DNA of 64,000 nucleotides from Salinibacter grassmerensis. GTDB taxonomy: Bacteria > Bacteroidota > Rhodothermia > Rhodothermales > Salinibacteraceae. Under the pieces are notes generated by a model, which worked only from the letters and a program-made list of their open reading frames with translations, searched no databases and was not told the origin of the DNA. Made by a program: the position numbers and the translations under genes. This document shows positions 42,254 to 50,162 of this stretch, in pieces. Location of the stretch: NCBI RefSeq assembly GCF_947077765.1, contig NZ_CAMTTF010000003.1, forward strand, positions 496,001 through 560,000, given 5' to 3'. Positions within the stretch are counted from its first letter, which is position 1. The number at the start of each line of letters is the position of its first letter.

Positions 42254-44359
42254 TTAGAACGATACCCTGCGCTCAAGGTGGGCGCGTACACTGTCCCGGC
42301 TCAACCAGACCGGACGCATTTCCTTCCTAGCGTACAACTGGAGTTGGTCCCCCCGGTGCGGAGACCCGGGTTGGGACGCATTCCCGTAGGGCAGCACCGC
42401 CTTCGCCCGTGGACCCTCTTCGGTAAACTCGGTCAGGGCAACGTACGAGTCACCGAACGTTGCGCGCCGCCGCCCGTCCCCCATCTCGTCAAACCGGAGG
42501 ACCCGGAAGAGACCAAAGAGACCGCTCCCTCCCGAGGCCGGATATGATTCCTCCGGCCCCGCCAGTCGGTGCACGGCTCCCCAGGACACATCGAGCGAAT
42601 CGTATCGGGTCTCGACTGTGCCGGCGGCCTCCGCGAGGGTCTGGACTGCCGCTTCCGGATCGGCCAGGCCGTCCGGCGTTGTGCGCGGGGCACCGGGCCG
42701 GTACGGGGTGGCAAAGGGGCTCTCCGTCCCGCTGACCGTCGCGCGCAGCCAGCGGGCGAAGAGCACGCTCCCCTGACTCTCCGCGTCGGCGGTCCGGTCC
42801 CAATCGGCGAGCACGTCCGCGGCGCGCCGGGCCCGGTCGTTATCCGAGGCCCGCGCCGCCGGGAGCAGGTCGTCGAGGAGCCGATCGGCAGCGAGCATCC
42901 GGGTGTCGTTCTTGTAGGCCTGCAGCTCGGCAAAGGTGATGGAGGCATCTCCGTCGAGCATTTCGATCGAGCGCTGGGGCCGAAACATGTACGCCGGCTC
43001 AGCGGGGGCACGCGGGGCCATGTAGCTGGGCACCTCGGCAGAGTCCACTCGCGATGGCAGCGTAGACGTAAACGGCGGCTCGTTGGCATTCTGCACCCAT
43101 CCGCTCGGGGGATCCACGACCCGGGGCAGCTCCTCGTAGTCGTGGACCGCGTTCCACAGCGTGGCGGAAGTGTCGCCCGGCACCACGCCTTGCCAGTACG
43201 CCCAGTCCCCTTGATCGCGCTTGGGCACCCGCCCCCCAAAGTGGTACAGGATGTGGCCGTCCCGGTCGGCGTAAACGGTGTTGAACATCGGCATCTGCTG
43301 GCGGCGGAGGGCGGCCTCAAACTGCGACAGATTGGTGGCCCGGAGCATGCGCCAGTACTGTTCGAACAGCTTCGACTGGGTCAGACCCGCAATGCGCAGC
43401 GCCAGCGCCGCGCCGTCTGCCTGCCCCACCACCGGCCCGTGCACCGATCGGCGCACCGTCATCGTATCGGCGCGAAGGGAGCCATCCGGCTGCTTCACCT
43501 TCAACACCTTAGTGTCCGTATTAAAGGGACGCACCGCGCCGTTCCACCTGTACCCGCCCCCGGCGAGGGGAAGGCGGTAGAGGTCCGAGGCATCGATGGG
43601 ATTCACGGTATGGGTCCAGCCGAGCTGATCGTTAAACGCGACGGCCGGAAAGGGCATGCCGAGGAGAGCGGCCCCGTACGCGTCGATGTCCGGGCCCGTG
43701 AGCTGCGCCTCAAACCACGTAAATCGGTCGCCCCAGGACAGGTGTGGATTCGCGAGAAGCATCGCGTTGCCACTCGCGCTGCGGGACGGCCCCACGGCCC
43801 ACGCATTGGAGCCGGCACGCCGCCGCTGGGCCTGTCGCAGGTCGCGCCCGGCCACGAAGGTCGCGTGGACCGTTCGCAGGGTATGAGCAAACACGTCCCT
43901 CGGCTCCACGGGCAGGACGGCCGTTCGGGGAGCGGAAATGCGGTCAGGGTGGGCCTCGGCGTACGCGTTCATGCCCGCCACGAACGCCTCCACGTAGCCC
44001 CCGAACGGCATGTCCTGGTCGTCGGCCCACCGCCGCGCGTGCTCCGGAAGCTCCAGGGTGCGCACCCGCCGGTCCGATGCAAGATGCTCTTCGCCCCAGT
44101 ACTCCGCGGCCCGGCCCCGAGCCTCCCCGTACAGACGAAGCACACGGTCTCCATGGGCTCGCATCTGCGCCCATCCGAAGGCGTACATCAGCGAGTCGGT
44201 GTTCGAACTATACACGTGCGGCACCCCCCAGGTATCCCACAAGATTTCTGTCTGGTCCGGCCCCTGTCCCATTCCACACCCCGATAGTCCCACTGCAAAG
44301 AGGACGCCGAGGGCGATGGTGGTAACCAAGGATGCTCGTCGGGTGGTGAGAGCTCGCAT
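42254..44359 (-). CDS. Penicillin acylase family (Ntn hydrolase) lipoprotein
   Basis: This 701-residue exported protein cleaves acyl-amide bonds; the natural substrate is unknown and may be N-acyl homoserine lactones or other amides. It has a lipobox signal (GVLFAVGLSGC, Cys28). The alpha-subunit start is ILWDTWGVPHVYSSN, with AFGWAQMRAHGDRVL. The autoprocessing site is RRRAGSNAWAVG, making Ser184 the likely nucleophile at the beta-subunit N-terminus. NPHLSWGDRFTWFEAQL and FNDQLGWTHTVN further support the family. It lies 30 bp before the pantoate kinase-like gene's 3' end on the same strand. Confidence 0.9.
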   Translation of the reverse strand: MRALTTRRASLVTTIALGVLFAVGLSGCGMGQGPDQTEILWDTWGVPHVYSSNTDSLMYAFGWAQMRAHGDRVLRLYGEARGRAAEYWGEEHLASDRRVRTLELPEHARRWADDQDMPFGGYVEAFVAGMNAYAEAHPDRISAPRTAVLPVEPRDVFAHTLRTVHATFVAGRDLRQAQRRRAGSNAWAVGPSRSASGNAMLLANPHLSWGDRFTWFEAQLTGPDIDAYGAALLGMPFPAVAFNDQLGWTHTVNPIDASDLYRLPLAGGGYRWNGAVRPFNTDTKVLKVKQPDGSLRADTMTVRRSVHGPVVGQADGAALALRIAGLTQSKLFEQYWRMLRATNLSQFEAALRRQQMPMFNTVYADRDGHILYHFGGRVPKRDQGDWAYWQGVVPGDTSATLWNAVHDYEELPRVVDPPSGWVQNANEPPFTSTLPSRVDSAEVPSYMAPRAPAEPAYMFRPQRSIEMLDGDASITFAELQAYKNDTRMLAADRLLDDLLPAARASDNDRARRAADVLADWDRTADAESQGSVLFARWLRATVSGTESPFATPYRPGAPRTTPDGLADPEAAVQTLAEAAGTVETRYDSLDVSWGAVHRLAGPEESYPASGGSGLFGLFRVLRFDEMGDGRRRATFGDSYVALTEFTEEGPRAKAVLPYGNASQPGSPHRGDQLQLYARKEMRPVWLSRDSVRAHLERRVSF

Positions 44360-44389
44360 GACGGGCTGAACGGGTGAGAGTGATGCCGA

Positions 44390-45172
44390 CTATTCAAGGG
44401 CCGCGCCCTCCGACGTGATGTGCGTTTCGTGCTTGAGCCCGCCTTCGGCCCCTGCCGCAACGACCGTCTCCCCGATCATCGCCATCGTTGCCGCGCCGCC
44501 CGCCGCCCGCACCGACGCAACGGCCTCGGCCACGCGGTCGGTGGCGAGGCCGGTCTCCCGAGCAAACTGCCAGGACGCCTCAACCAGGTCGACGACCGGC
44601 CCGTCGGGATCGATGCCCGACAGGGCGGCCCGGCCCGCAGCCGTCACCTGTTCCACAGTGCTCTCGTCCCCGAGCACCGCGGCGGTCGTGATGCCGCCAA
44701 AGCTCTGATACTCGATCCGCGCACTGCGCGTGGCGTGCTCCAGGCCGTCGCCCACGTTCCACACGAGCCCGCCGCGCTCCTGAATAAAGACGTCCCCAAG
44801 CCCCGTGCCGGCCTCCACCTCGGCCTGGTGCGAGGCCTCGAGGAGCGCCTCGCGGTCGTGGCCGAGGCTCATTCGCTCATTGGTGGCCAACGCCGTGGCG
44901 AGCGTGGCCGCCCCGCTGACCCCAAAGCCACACCCAATGGGGACCGCCGTGTCGAGGCGGACCGTGGCGCTTACGCCGAGTCGGTCAAGCAGCCCACTCA
45001 CCGGCGCCACCTGCGCGGGCCGTCCGTCCAGGTAAACCAGCGTCTCGCGGGCCGACTCGACCGTCGCCGTCACGCCGTCGGCCGTGGCAAAGCTGATGCC
45101 GAGCGACGACTGGCCGTCGCGCGGAACGAAAATCGGCGTAACACTCCCCGGGGCGTGGGCGGTAACGGGCAT
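44390..45172 (-). CDS. GHMP kinase, archaeal-type pantoate kinase
   Basis: This 260-residue protein resembles archaeal pantoate kinase (PoK), which phosphorylates pantoate on the archaeal route to CoA. It has HAPGSVTPIFVP near the N-terminus, SLGISFATADGVTATVE, the GHMP ATP loop VPIGCGFGVSGAATLATALA (78-97) and HQAEVEAGTGLGDVF (115-129). The frame extends 145 codons upstream over the alaX gene, but that part reads as alaX in another frame. A TTG 19 codons upstream is a possible alternative start. It follows alaX by 58 bp. Bacterial pantoate kinases are rare in my knowledge, so transfer from haloarchaea is likely. Confidence 0.8.
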   Translation of the reverse strand: MPVTAHAPGSVTPIFVPRDGQSSLGISFATADGVTATVESARETLVYLDGRPAQVAPVSGLLDRLGVSATVRLDTAVPIGCGFGVSGAATLATALATNERMSLGHDREALLEASHQAEVEAGTGLGDVFIQERGGLVWNVGDGLEHATRSARIEYQSFGGITTAAVLGDESTVEQVTAAGRAALSGIDPDGPVVDLVEASWQFARETGLATDRVAEAVASVRAAGGAATMAMIGETVVAAGAEGGLKHETHITSEGAALE

Positions 45173-45230
45173 GGGCCGGTCGTCCAGAAGACGGGCGATC
45201 AACGAGAGACGCAGAGGGTCGGAGGACAAA

Positions 45231-45953
45231 TCAGTCCTCCAGTTCAAACTCAATCCGATCCACATCGGCGCCCTTCGACGTGCGATTCGTGATGCGGACC
45301 CGCCCGACATCTCGGGTGCGGTCCACGTGGGTGCCGCCGCAGGGACAGAGGTCGAGGTCGCCAATCTTGACCATCCGCAGTGGGTCCACATGATCGGGAA
45401 TGAGGTCGAGTAGCCCGCGGCCCTCCGGCGTCTGCTCCTCCGCTCGGGCGCGGGCCATCTCCTGTTTCTCGACCGGCAGGTCCTGTTCGATGGCCACGTT
45501 GGTTCGCTCCTCGATGAGGGCTGCGTCTTCCTCAGAGAAGTCGGCGGGCTCGAAGTCGATGCGCGAGCGGTCTGCGTGAATCTGATTCCCGGCCGTCTGC
45601 GCCCCAAACACGTCGAGCACGATCTTCGAGAGGATGTGCTGAGCAGTGTGCATCCGGCGCAGGACCCAGCGGCGCGCCTCGTCTACGTCTCCCGTTACCT
45701 CGTCGCCCTCCGCCGGCAGCGCTCCCTCCCGGGTTTCGATGTAGTGGCGCACCGCACCGTGCTCCTTCTGCACGTCGGTCACCTCCGCCGAGCCGCCCGC
45801 CCAGTGCAGTGTGCCGTGATCCGCCGGCTGGCCCCCGCCCTCGGGGTAGAAGTAAGTGCCGTTGAGCACGATGTAGTCGTCGGTCGCGTCCGCGACGGCG
45901 GCGCTGAAGGTGGTGACGTCGTCGCTGTCGGGCAGGTATCGAAGCTCAGTCAT
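45231..45953 (-). CDS. alaX: Alanyl-tRNA editing protein AlaX
   Basis: AlaX is a free-standing editing domain that deacylates Ser-tRNA(Ala) or Gly-tRNA(Ala). The 240-residue protein has the second-class AlaX layout: an N-terminal beta-barrel piece (YFYPEGGGQPADHGTL) and the editing core. Zinc ligands are visible in MHTAQHILS (H102, H106) and LCPCGGTHVDRT (C204, H208). The size fits AlaX-M. The acidic composition resembles haloarchaeal proteins. It precedes the pantoate kinase-like gene on the same strand. Confidence 0.9.
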   Translation of the reverse strand: MTELRYLPDSDDVTTFSAAVADATDDYIVLNGTYFYPEGGGQPADHGTLHWAGGSAEVTDVQKEHGAVRHYIETREGALPAEGDEVTGDVDEARRWVLRRMHTAQHILSKIVLDVFGAQTAGNQIHADRSRIDFEPADFSEEDAALIEERTNVAIEQDLPVEKQEMARARAEEQTPEGRGLLDLIPDHVDPLRMVKIGDLDLCPCGGTHVDRTRDVGRVRITNRTSKGADVDRIEFELED

Positions 45954-46216
45954 GGGCGTCGTGGTGAAAACGAATCAGCATAAACCCGGCGGTCCCAATG
46001 CACGCGACCACAGATTTCCATTCCTAAATTAAACTCACGCCCATCAAAAAAGAAATGCCTTCGCGTCTCGTCTCCTCATGATGATCTGTTTGAGCCTCCC
46101 CGCCACACCATCCATGGGGACCGGAGTTGGAAAAACCGCCCCCGTTGCCGGGCTCGCAAAGGGCGGCCGGGGAGGGTCGAGTCCCGCATGGGAGAAAGCC
46201 GGAACCGCTCGTCCCC

Positions 46217-46927
46217 CTATAGACGAAACGAGTATCCCAGCCTGATCCCGTACGCCCGGCTCCGAACCGTCGAGTCGACATTCAACATGTCGATCCCGGT
46301 GATCCCGGGATGGTACCGTGCGCCGAGCACGAGCGCCCCGGCCGCCGTCACGTCGTACTGAACCTCTACCCCCGCCACCGCCCCAAGCGTTTCGCGCGAC
46401 ATCGGAGACAATGCATTCTCTGGGAGGGCTGACTCGGAGAGCGTGCCCGTCACGATCTGCGTGTCCACGACCAGATCGAACGATGGCCCGGCCAGCAGTC
46501 GCAGGCTAAGGCCGTGCCCGAGGGGCTGGCGCCACGCAAGGAGTATCGGGAGCTGCACGTACGAGGCCCGGTACGTGCCATCGAGAGATGGGATGATGCA
46601 GTCCACGAGCGGCCCGCCACAGGTCTCCTGCGACCATGTCCCGCGAAGGGCCGCGCCTTTCTGGGCGTACTGGAGTTCGGCCTGCACCGCAACCCGGTCG
46701 CTCAGCGAAACGGCCAAGGCGCCAGCGACCTGAATCCCGGCCTGGTGAGTCGTGCGCACCTGCCCACCCTCGAATTCGAGGCCAGGGTAGAAGAGATCGC
46801 CCCGCAGGGTCGATACGACCACCCCGTTTCGCACTCCAATCTGTACGTCTTGTGCTTGAACGGGCGAACCGATCGCGATGCATCCAACAGCTAGGATGGC
46901 GAGGGCGCAGACGCGAGACAGTCTCAT
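46217..46927 (-). CDS. Outer-membrane beta-barrel protein (PorT/OmpW-like fold), function unknown
   Basis: This 236-residue protein has a signal peptide (MRLSRVCALAILAVGCIAIG, cleavage near VQAQ). Bacteroidota-type outer-membrane strands follow (VQIGVRNGVVVSTLRGDLF, VSLSDRVAVQAELQYAQKGA, LSLRLLAGPSFDLVVD, GALVLGARYHPGITGID), ending in YGIRLGYSFRL with the C-terminal aromatic-Arg-Leu/Phe pattern of barrels. The layout resembles the outer membrane protein beta-barrel (PorT-like) family. The ATG at 46927 starts the signal peptide. Confidence 0.78.
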   Translation of the reverse strand: MRLSRVCALAILAVGCIAIGSPVQAQDVQIGVRNGVVVSTLRGDLFYPGLEFEGGQVRTTHQAGIQVAGALAVSLSDRVAVQAELQYAQKGAALRGTWSQETCGGPLVDCIIPSLDGTYRASYVQLPILLAWRQPLGHGLSLRLLAGPSFDLVVDTQIVTGTLSESALPENALSPMSRETLGAVAGVEVQYDVTAAGALVLGARYHPGITGIDMLNVDSTVRSRAYGIRLGYSFRL

Positions 46928-47067
46928 GGGGGCGAGGCGGACATCGAGGGGGAGCAAAAGGGGTTCGAAAACACACGCCTAGGCCTCGATGACTACGATC
47001 CCGGCTGGCACCTCCTTTGCACCCATGGTCCCGACGCCCGGTCCCACTCTCCATCCTGCCTCTCCCA

Positions 47068-47586
47068 ATGTCTTCGAACATCACCGAACCAACGAAGCCA
47101 ACCCAGTTTTTCCTCCGCCGATGGGGCCTCTCGGGGCTCCTCGCTCCCGTATGCGGCTACCTGCTCTGGGCCTACGCCGCCGGTACGTTCACGGTGCTCG
47201 ACACGACCGCCCTAATCGTCCACGAGGCCGGGCACGTCTTCTTCGCCCCGTTTGGCTGGACCCTCCGGACCCTCGGCGGCTCGCTCTTTCAATTGATCCT
47301 GCCGGGGCTGTTCGTGGTGTCATTCTTGAGACGCCTGTACCGCCCCGGCGTGCAGATCGCGCTGGTGTGGTGGGGACAGAACGCGCTCTACGTGAGCACC
47401 TACGCCGCCGACGCGCAGGAGCGTGCCCTCCCCCTCATCACGAACGACCCGGCCACGCACGACTGGTGGGCCCTCCTCCGCGCCGCCGGGCTCCTGCCCT
47501 ACGACGACGTGGTGGGCGGCCTCGTTCTCGGGCTCGCCCTGCTCGCCTTCGGGGCCGCGCTGCTTGTTCCCCGGATTCTTTTGTAG
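47068..47586 (+). CDS. Putative membrane zinc metallopeptidase (HEAGH, M50-like)
   Basis: This 172-residue protein has about four hydrophobic helices and an HEAGH zinc motif at the end of helix one (ALIVHEAGHVFFAPFG). LGGSLFQLILPGLFVVSFL and a later NDPATHDWWALLRAAG could provide the third ligand or substrate contact. It resembles small uncharacterised M50-like peptidases. There are no PDZ or CBS domains. The start at 47068 gives MSSNITEPTKP. Whether it is catalytic is unproven. Confidence 0.72.
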   Translation: MSSNITEPTKPTQFFLRRWGLSGLLAPVCGYLLWAYAAGTFTVLDTTALIVHEAGHVFFAPFGWTLRTLGGSLFQLILPGLFVVSFLRRLYRPGVQIALVWWGQNALYVSTYAADAQERALPLITNDPATHDWWALLRAAGLLPYDDVVGGLVLGLALLAFGAALLVPRILL

Positions 47587-48100
47587 AGACCAAAGGAGAC
47601 TCGGGGCACCCTCAATCGGATCGCCCCTTTCGTCGTCGGTGACGGTCGAGACCCGGTCGCGGGGGACCCTGGCTGACGGGATCGCTCGAGCCCCCCTCCA
47701 CAATCGCAACGAGCAGGGAAAGGGCCCGGAGAAGCACCGAACGACGCGATGTGACGACCCGTCGTCTGCCATCGGGGACCTGTCCGCCCAGGGGTGAAGT
47801 GACAACTGAATATGACTCGCGACAGGAGACAACGGGCGGCATGCACGTCCGCAACCCATTGCGTCCTTCCGAAACGCTCAATCCGGGAATGACGATTATT
47901 GTGCGGACTCAAGACAATCTGACCTTGTGCACTGGCCTCGACTTTGTACGAGAGATCCTTTGGCGCGGGGTCAGCGGCGATCTTGCCCCACCGCGCCTGA
48001 CGCTTCCACGCCTGGGCCGCGGGCATTGGCGTGGGAATCGATCGGCGTGAGGAGGAAGCTGTCGGTCCTGTCCACGACCTTCATGTCGCTCGTCTCGGCG

Positions 48101-48170
48101 TCCCGTTCGTCGGTGTCCCGTTCGTCGGTGTCCCGTTCGTCGGTGTCCCGTTCGTCGGTGTCCCGTTCGT
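48101..48170. repeat. 15-bp tandem repeat, 4.7 copies
   Basis: The unit TCCCGTTCGTCGGTG is repeated exactly at 48101, 48116, 48131 and 48146, with a partial copy at 48161-48170. A degenerate copy may precede it at 48086. It lies in non-coding DNA and is likely copy-number variable. Confidence 0.9.
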
Positions 48171-48207
48171 GAGGCTGGGCACGATCCCCGGGGCTACAAA
48201 CAAAAAA

Positions 48208-48246
48208 CGCCGCTCCGACTCGAACACATCCGAGTCAGAGCGGCGC
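48208..48246 (-). terminator. Intrinsic terminator of ahcY
   Basis: A 15-bp hairpin with one mismatch (CGCCGCTCTGACTCG pairing with CGAGTCGGAGCGGCG, 7-nt loop) is followed on the minus strand by TTTTTTGTTTG. It lies about 50 nt after the ahcY stop and is the clearest intrinsic terminator in the window. Confidence 0.88.
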
Positions 48247-48295
48247 ATCTGTGGGTCACCATGTAGCGGAGACGATTCTCCGCTCCTCTATTCGC

Positions 48296-49573
48296 TTACG
48301 TCCCAGCGGAATAGTCTGTGGCGTAGTGCTCCTGGTCCTCGGAGAGGCCATCGATCTGGATTCCCATCGTGCGCAGCTTCACCTCCGCAATCTCGTCGTC
48401 CATCTCCTGCGGGATATCGTACACCTTGTCCTCCAGCATCGCGGAGGACTCGTGGCGCTGGACGAGGTCGAGGTGGGCGCGGAACTGGTTGGCAAAGCTC
48501 ATGTCCATCACTTCGCTCGGGTGGCCCTCCGCCGCGGCTAGGTTCACCAGGCGGCCATCGCCGAGCACGTACACGCGCTTGCCATTCTCCATCGTGTACT
48601 CGCGGTTGTTCTCGCGCACCTCTCGGGCGTCGGTGGACAGCTCGGCGAGCTCCTCCAGGTTGAGCTCCACATCGTAGTGGCCAGTGTTGGCGACGATCGC
48701 CCCCTCCTTCATCTTCAGGAAGTGGCGTCCCCGGATCACGTCCTTCATGCCGGTGGCCGTCACGAAGATGTCGCCCTTCTCGGCGGCCTCGTCCATGCTC
48801 ATCACCTGGTGGCCGTCGAGGGTCGCCTTCAGCGCCTTCGCCGGCTTGACCTCGGTCACGATCGTGTTGGCGCCCATGCCCTTGGCACGGGTGGCAACGC
48901 CCCGCCCGCAGTGGCCGTAGCCCGCGATGACGAAGTTCTTGCCCGCGATCATGGTGCTGGTCGCTCGCAGAATGCCGTCGATCGTGGACTGGCCGGTGCC
49001 GTACACGTTGTCGAAGTCCCACTTCGTCTCCGCGTCGTTGACGGCGTACACGGGATACTGCAGCTCCCCGTCGTCGTCCATGGCGCGAAGCCGGTGCACG
49101 CCCGTCGTGGTCTCCTCGGATCCGCCGATGATGTGGTCGGCCATCTCCGGATGGTCGGAGTGGACGGTGAAGATGAGGTCTGCACCGTCGTCGAGCGTGA
49201 GGTGCGGCGGCGTGTCGATCGTCCGCTCGATGCACCAGTAGAAGTCTTCGGTGTCGAGCCCGTGCCACGCGTAGATTTCGGTCCCGCCGTTGGCGAGGGC
49301 GGCGGCAATGTCGTCCTGGGTCGAGAGCGGGTTGCAGCCGCTCCAGGCCACCTCGGCGCCGCAGGCCTGCAGGGTCTCGACGAGCACCGCGGTTTCCTTC
49401 GTCACGTGCAGGCAACCGCTGATCTTGTAGCCCTCAAAGGGCTTCTCGTCGGCAAACTCTTCACGGAGCTCCATGAGCACGGGCATCCGGCTCTCGGCCC
49501 ATTCGATGCGCTTGCGGCCCTCGTCGGCCAGGCCCAAGTCGCGTACCTTATACTGTCCTTCTTTGTGATCCAT
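48296..49573 (-). CDS. ahcY: Adenosylhomocysteinase
   Basis: This NAD-dependent cytosolic enzyme reversibly splits S-adenosylhomocysteine into homocysteine and adenosine, clearing the product of SAM-dependent methylation. The 425-residue protein has the family blocks SGCLHVTKETAVLVETL, SGCNPLSTQDDIAAAL, YAVNDAETKWDFDNVYGTGQ and the NAD-binding VIAGYGHCGRGVATRAKGMG. GHYDVELNLEEL and HPSEVMDMSFANQ follow. The ATG at 49573 (MDHKEGQYKVRDL) is preferred over an upstream in-frame start. It is followed by a strong terminator. I looked for an SAH riboswitch upstream and did not see one. Confidence 0.96.
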   Translation of the reverse strand: MDHKEGQYKVRDLGLADEGRKRIEWAESRMPVLMELREEFADEKPFEGYKISGCLHVTKETAVLVETLQACGAEVAWSGCNPLSTQDDIAAALANGGTEIYAWHGLDTEDFYWCIERTIDTPPHLTLDDGADLIFTVHSDHPEMADHIIGGSEETTTGVHRLRAMDDDGELQYPVYAVNDAETKWDFDNVYGTGQSTIDGILRATSTMIAGKNFVIAGYGHCGRGVATRAKGMGANTIVTEVKPAKALKATLDGHQVMSMDEAAEKGDIFVTATGMKDVIRGRHFLKMKEGAIVANTGHYDVELNLEELAELSTDAREVRENNREYTMENGKRVYVLGDGRLVNLAAAEGHPSEVMDMSFANQFRAHLDLVQRHESSAMLEDKVYDIPQEMDDEIAEVKLRTMGIQIDGLSEDQEHYATDYSAGT

Positions 49574-50162
49574 GTGGCTTGATGTAGTTGATTTGTGGTA
49601 GACGTACAGATCCAAGAGGTCCCAGGCCGTGACGAAATATGCCCCACGCGACCGGCAGCCCGGAGTGCGTGCGTGACAGCCCGACGGGAATTGCTGTTCT
49701 CAAATGGATGCTACCGGAGCGCTGGGCAACAGTTTGTAAGTTTGGCGGAAATCTCCCCCCAATTCATCAATGGCCTCCATCATGCTCCGGTCGTCAGGGG
49801 TCCGTCACGCCCCGTCGTCCCACAAAATGTCCCCTCGACCTGGCCCATCGGAGATGAGATCGGGGCCGAGGGGCCCGCTTCATGTGTGTCTTTCCCGCTG
49901 GGTTCGTGGCAGCCACTGTCCTTCAAGGGGCACTCGCATGTTTATCGAATGGTAATCAACTCGACGATCCTGTCACGCGTTTTGGAAGCGCTTTCAAAAG
50001 TGGAGTGTAGGCCCCATATTGGGTTTAGCTATCGCTATTCTATAGAGTAGCCTGTCGGCACTCTGCAAGTGGAACTCGGTAGGATTTAGTACCGACGCGC
50101 ACATGTTCTCCGAGCAACGCTCCCCTTCGCTCTTCCTGTCAGCAGTCCCCCCTTATTTTCGT
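49574..50162. other. Divergent intergenic region ahcY/ppsA
   Basis: These 589 bases separate ahcY and ppsA and hold both promoters. The notable element is the palindrome at 49983-49998. Short frames crossing it have no recognisable protein sequence. No RNA gene was recognised. Confidence 0.45.
49983..49998. promoter_or_regulatory. LacI-family/Cra-like palindrome upstream of ppsA
   Basis: TTGGAAGCGCTTTCAA is palindromic at all but one position pair and fits the general LacI/GalR (CcpA/Cra-like) operator form. It shares the AAGCGCTT core with the two sites near 11.8 kb. It lies about 165 bp before the ppsA start. Confidence 0.45.

Larger units (their letters stand above)
47587..48295. other. 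Gene-free stretch with tandem repeat and ahcY terminator
   Basis: No convincing gene, RNA or mobile element was found in these 709 bases. Frames present have the arginine-rich look of shadows. The stretch holds the 15-bp tandem repeat at 48101-48170 and the ahcY terminator at 48208-48246. It could be a decayed gene or a spacer. Confidence 0.5.

Noticed and set aside
42569-44287. 572-codon plus-strand frame opposite the penicillin acylase-like gene
   Set aside because: Shadow of a well-supported gene, with composition typical of the opposite frame.
45173-45607. 145-codon N-terminal extension of the pantoate kinase frame
   Set aside because: It overlaps alaX in another frame, is Arg/Ser/Thr-rich, and the kinase motifs start right after the internal ATG at 45172.
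48031-48663. Plus-strand frame encoding repeated GVPFV units across the tandem repeat
   Set aside because: The repeat is in-frame only because 15 is divisible by 3; the rest of the frame is antisense to ahcY and its terminator.
49574-49760. Possible SAH riboswitch upstream of ahcY
   Set aside because: I looked for the conserved SAH aptamer elements on the minus strand and did not find them in order.
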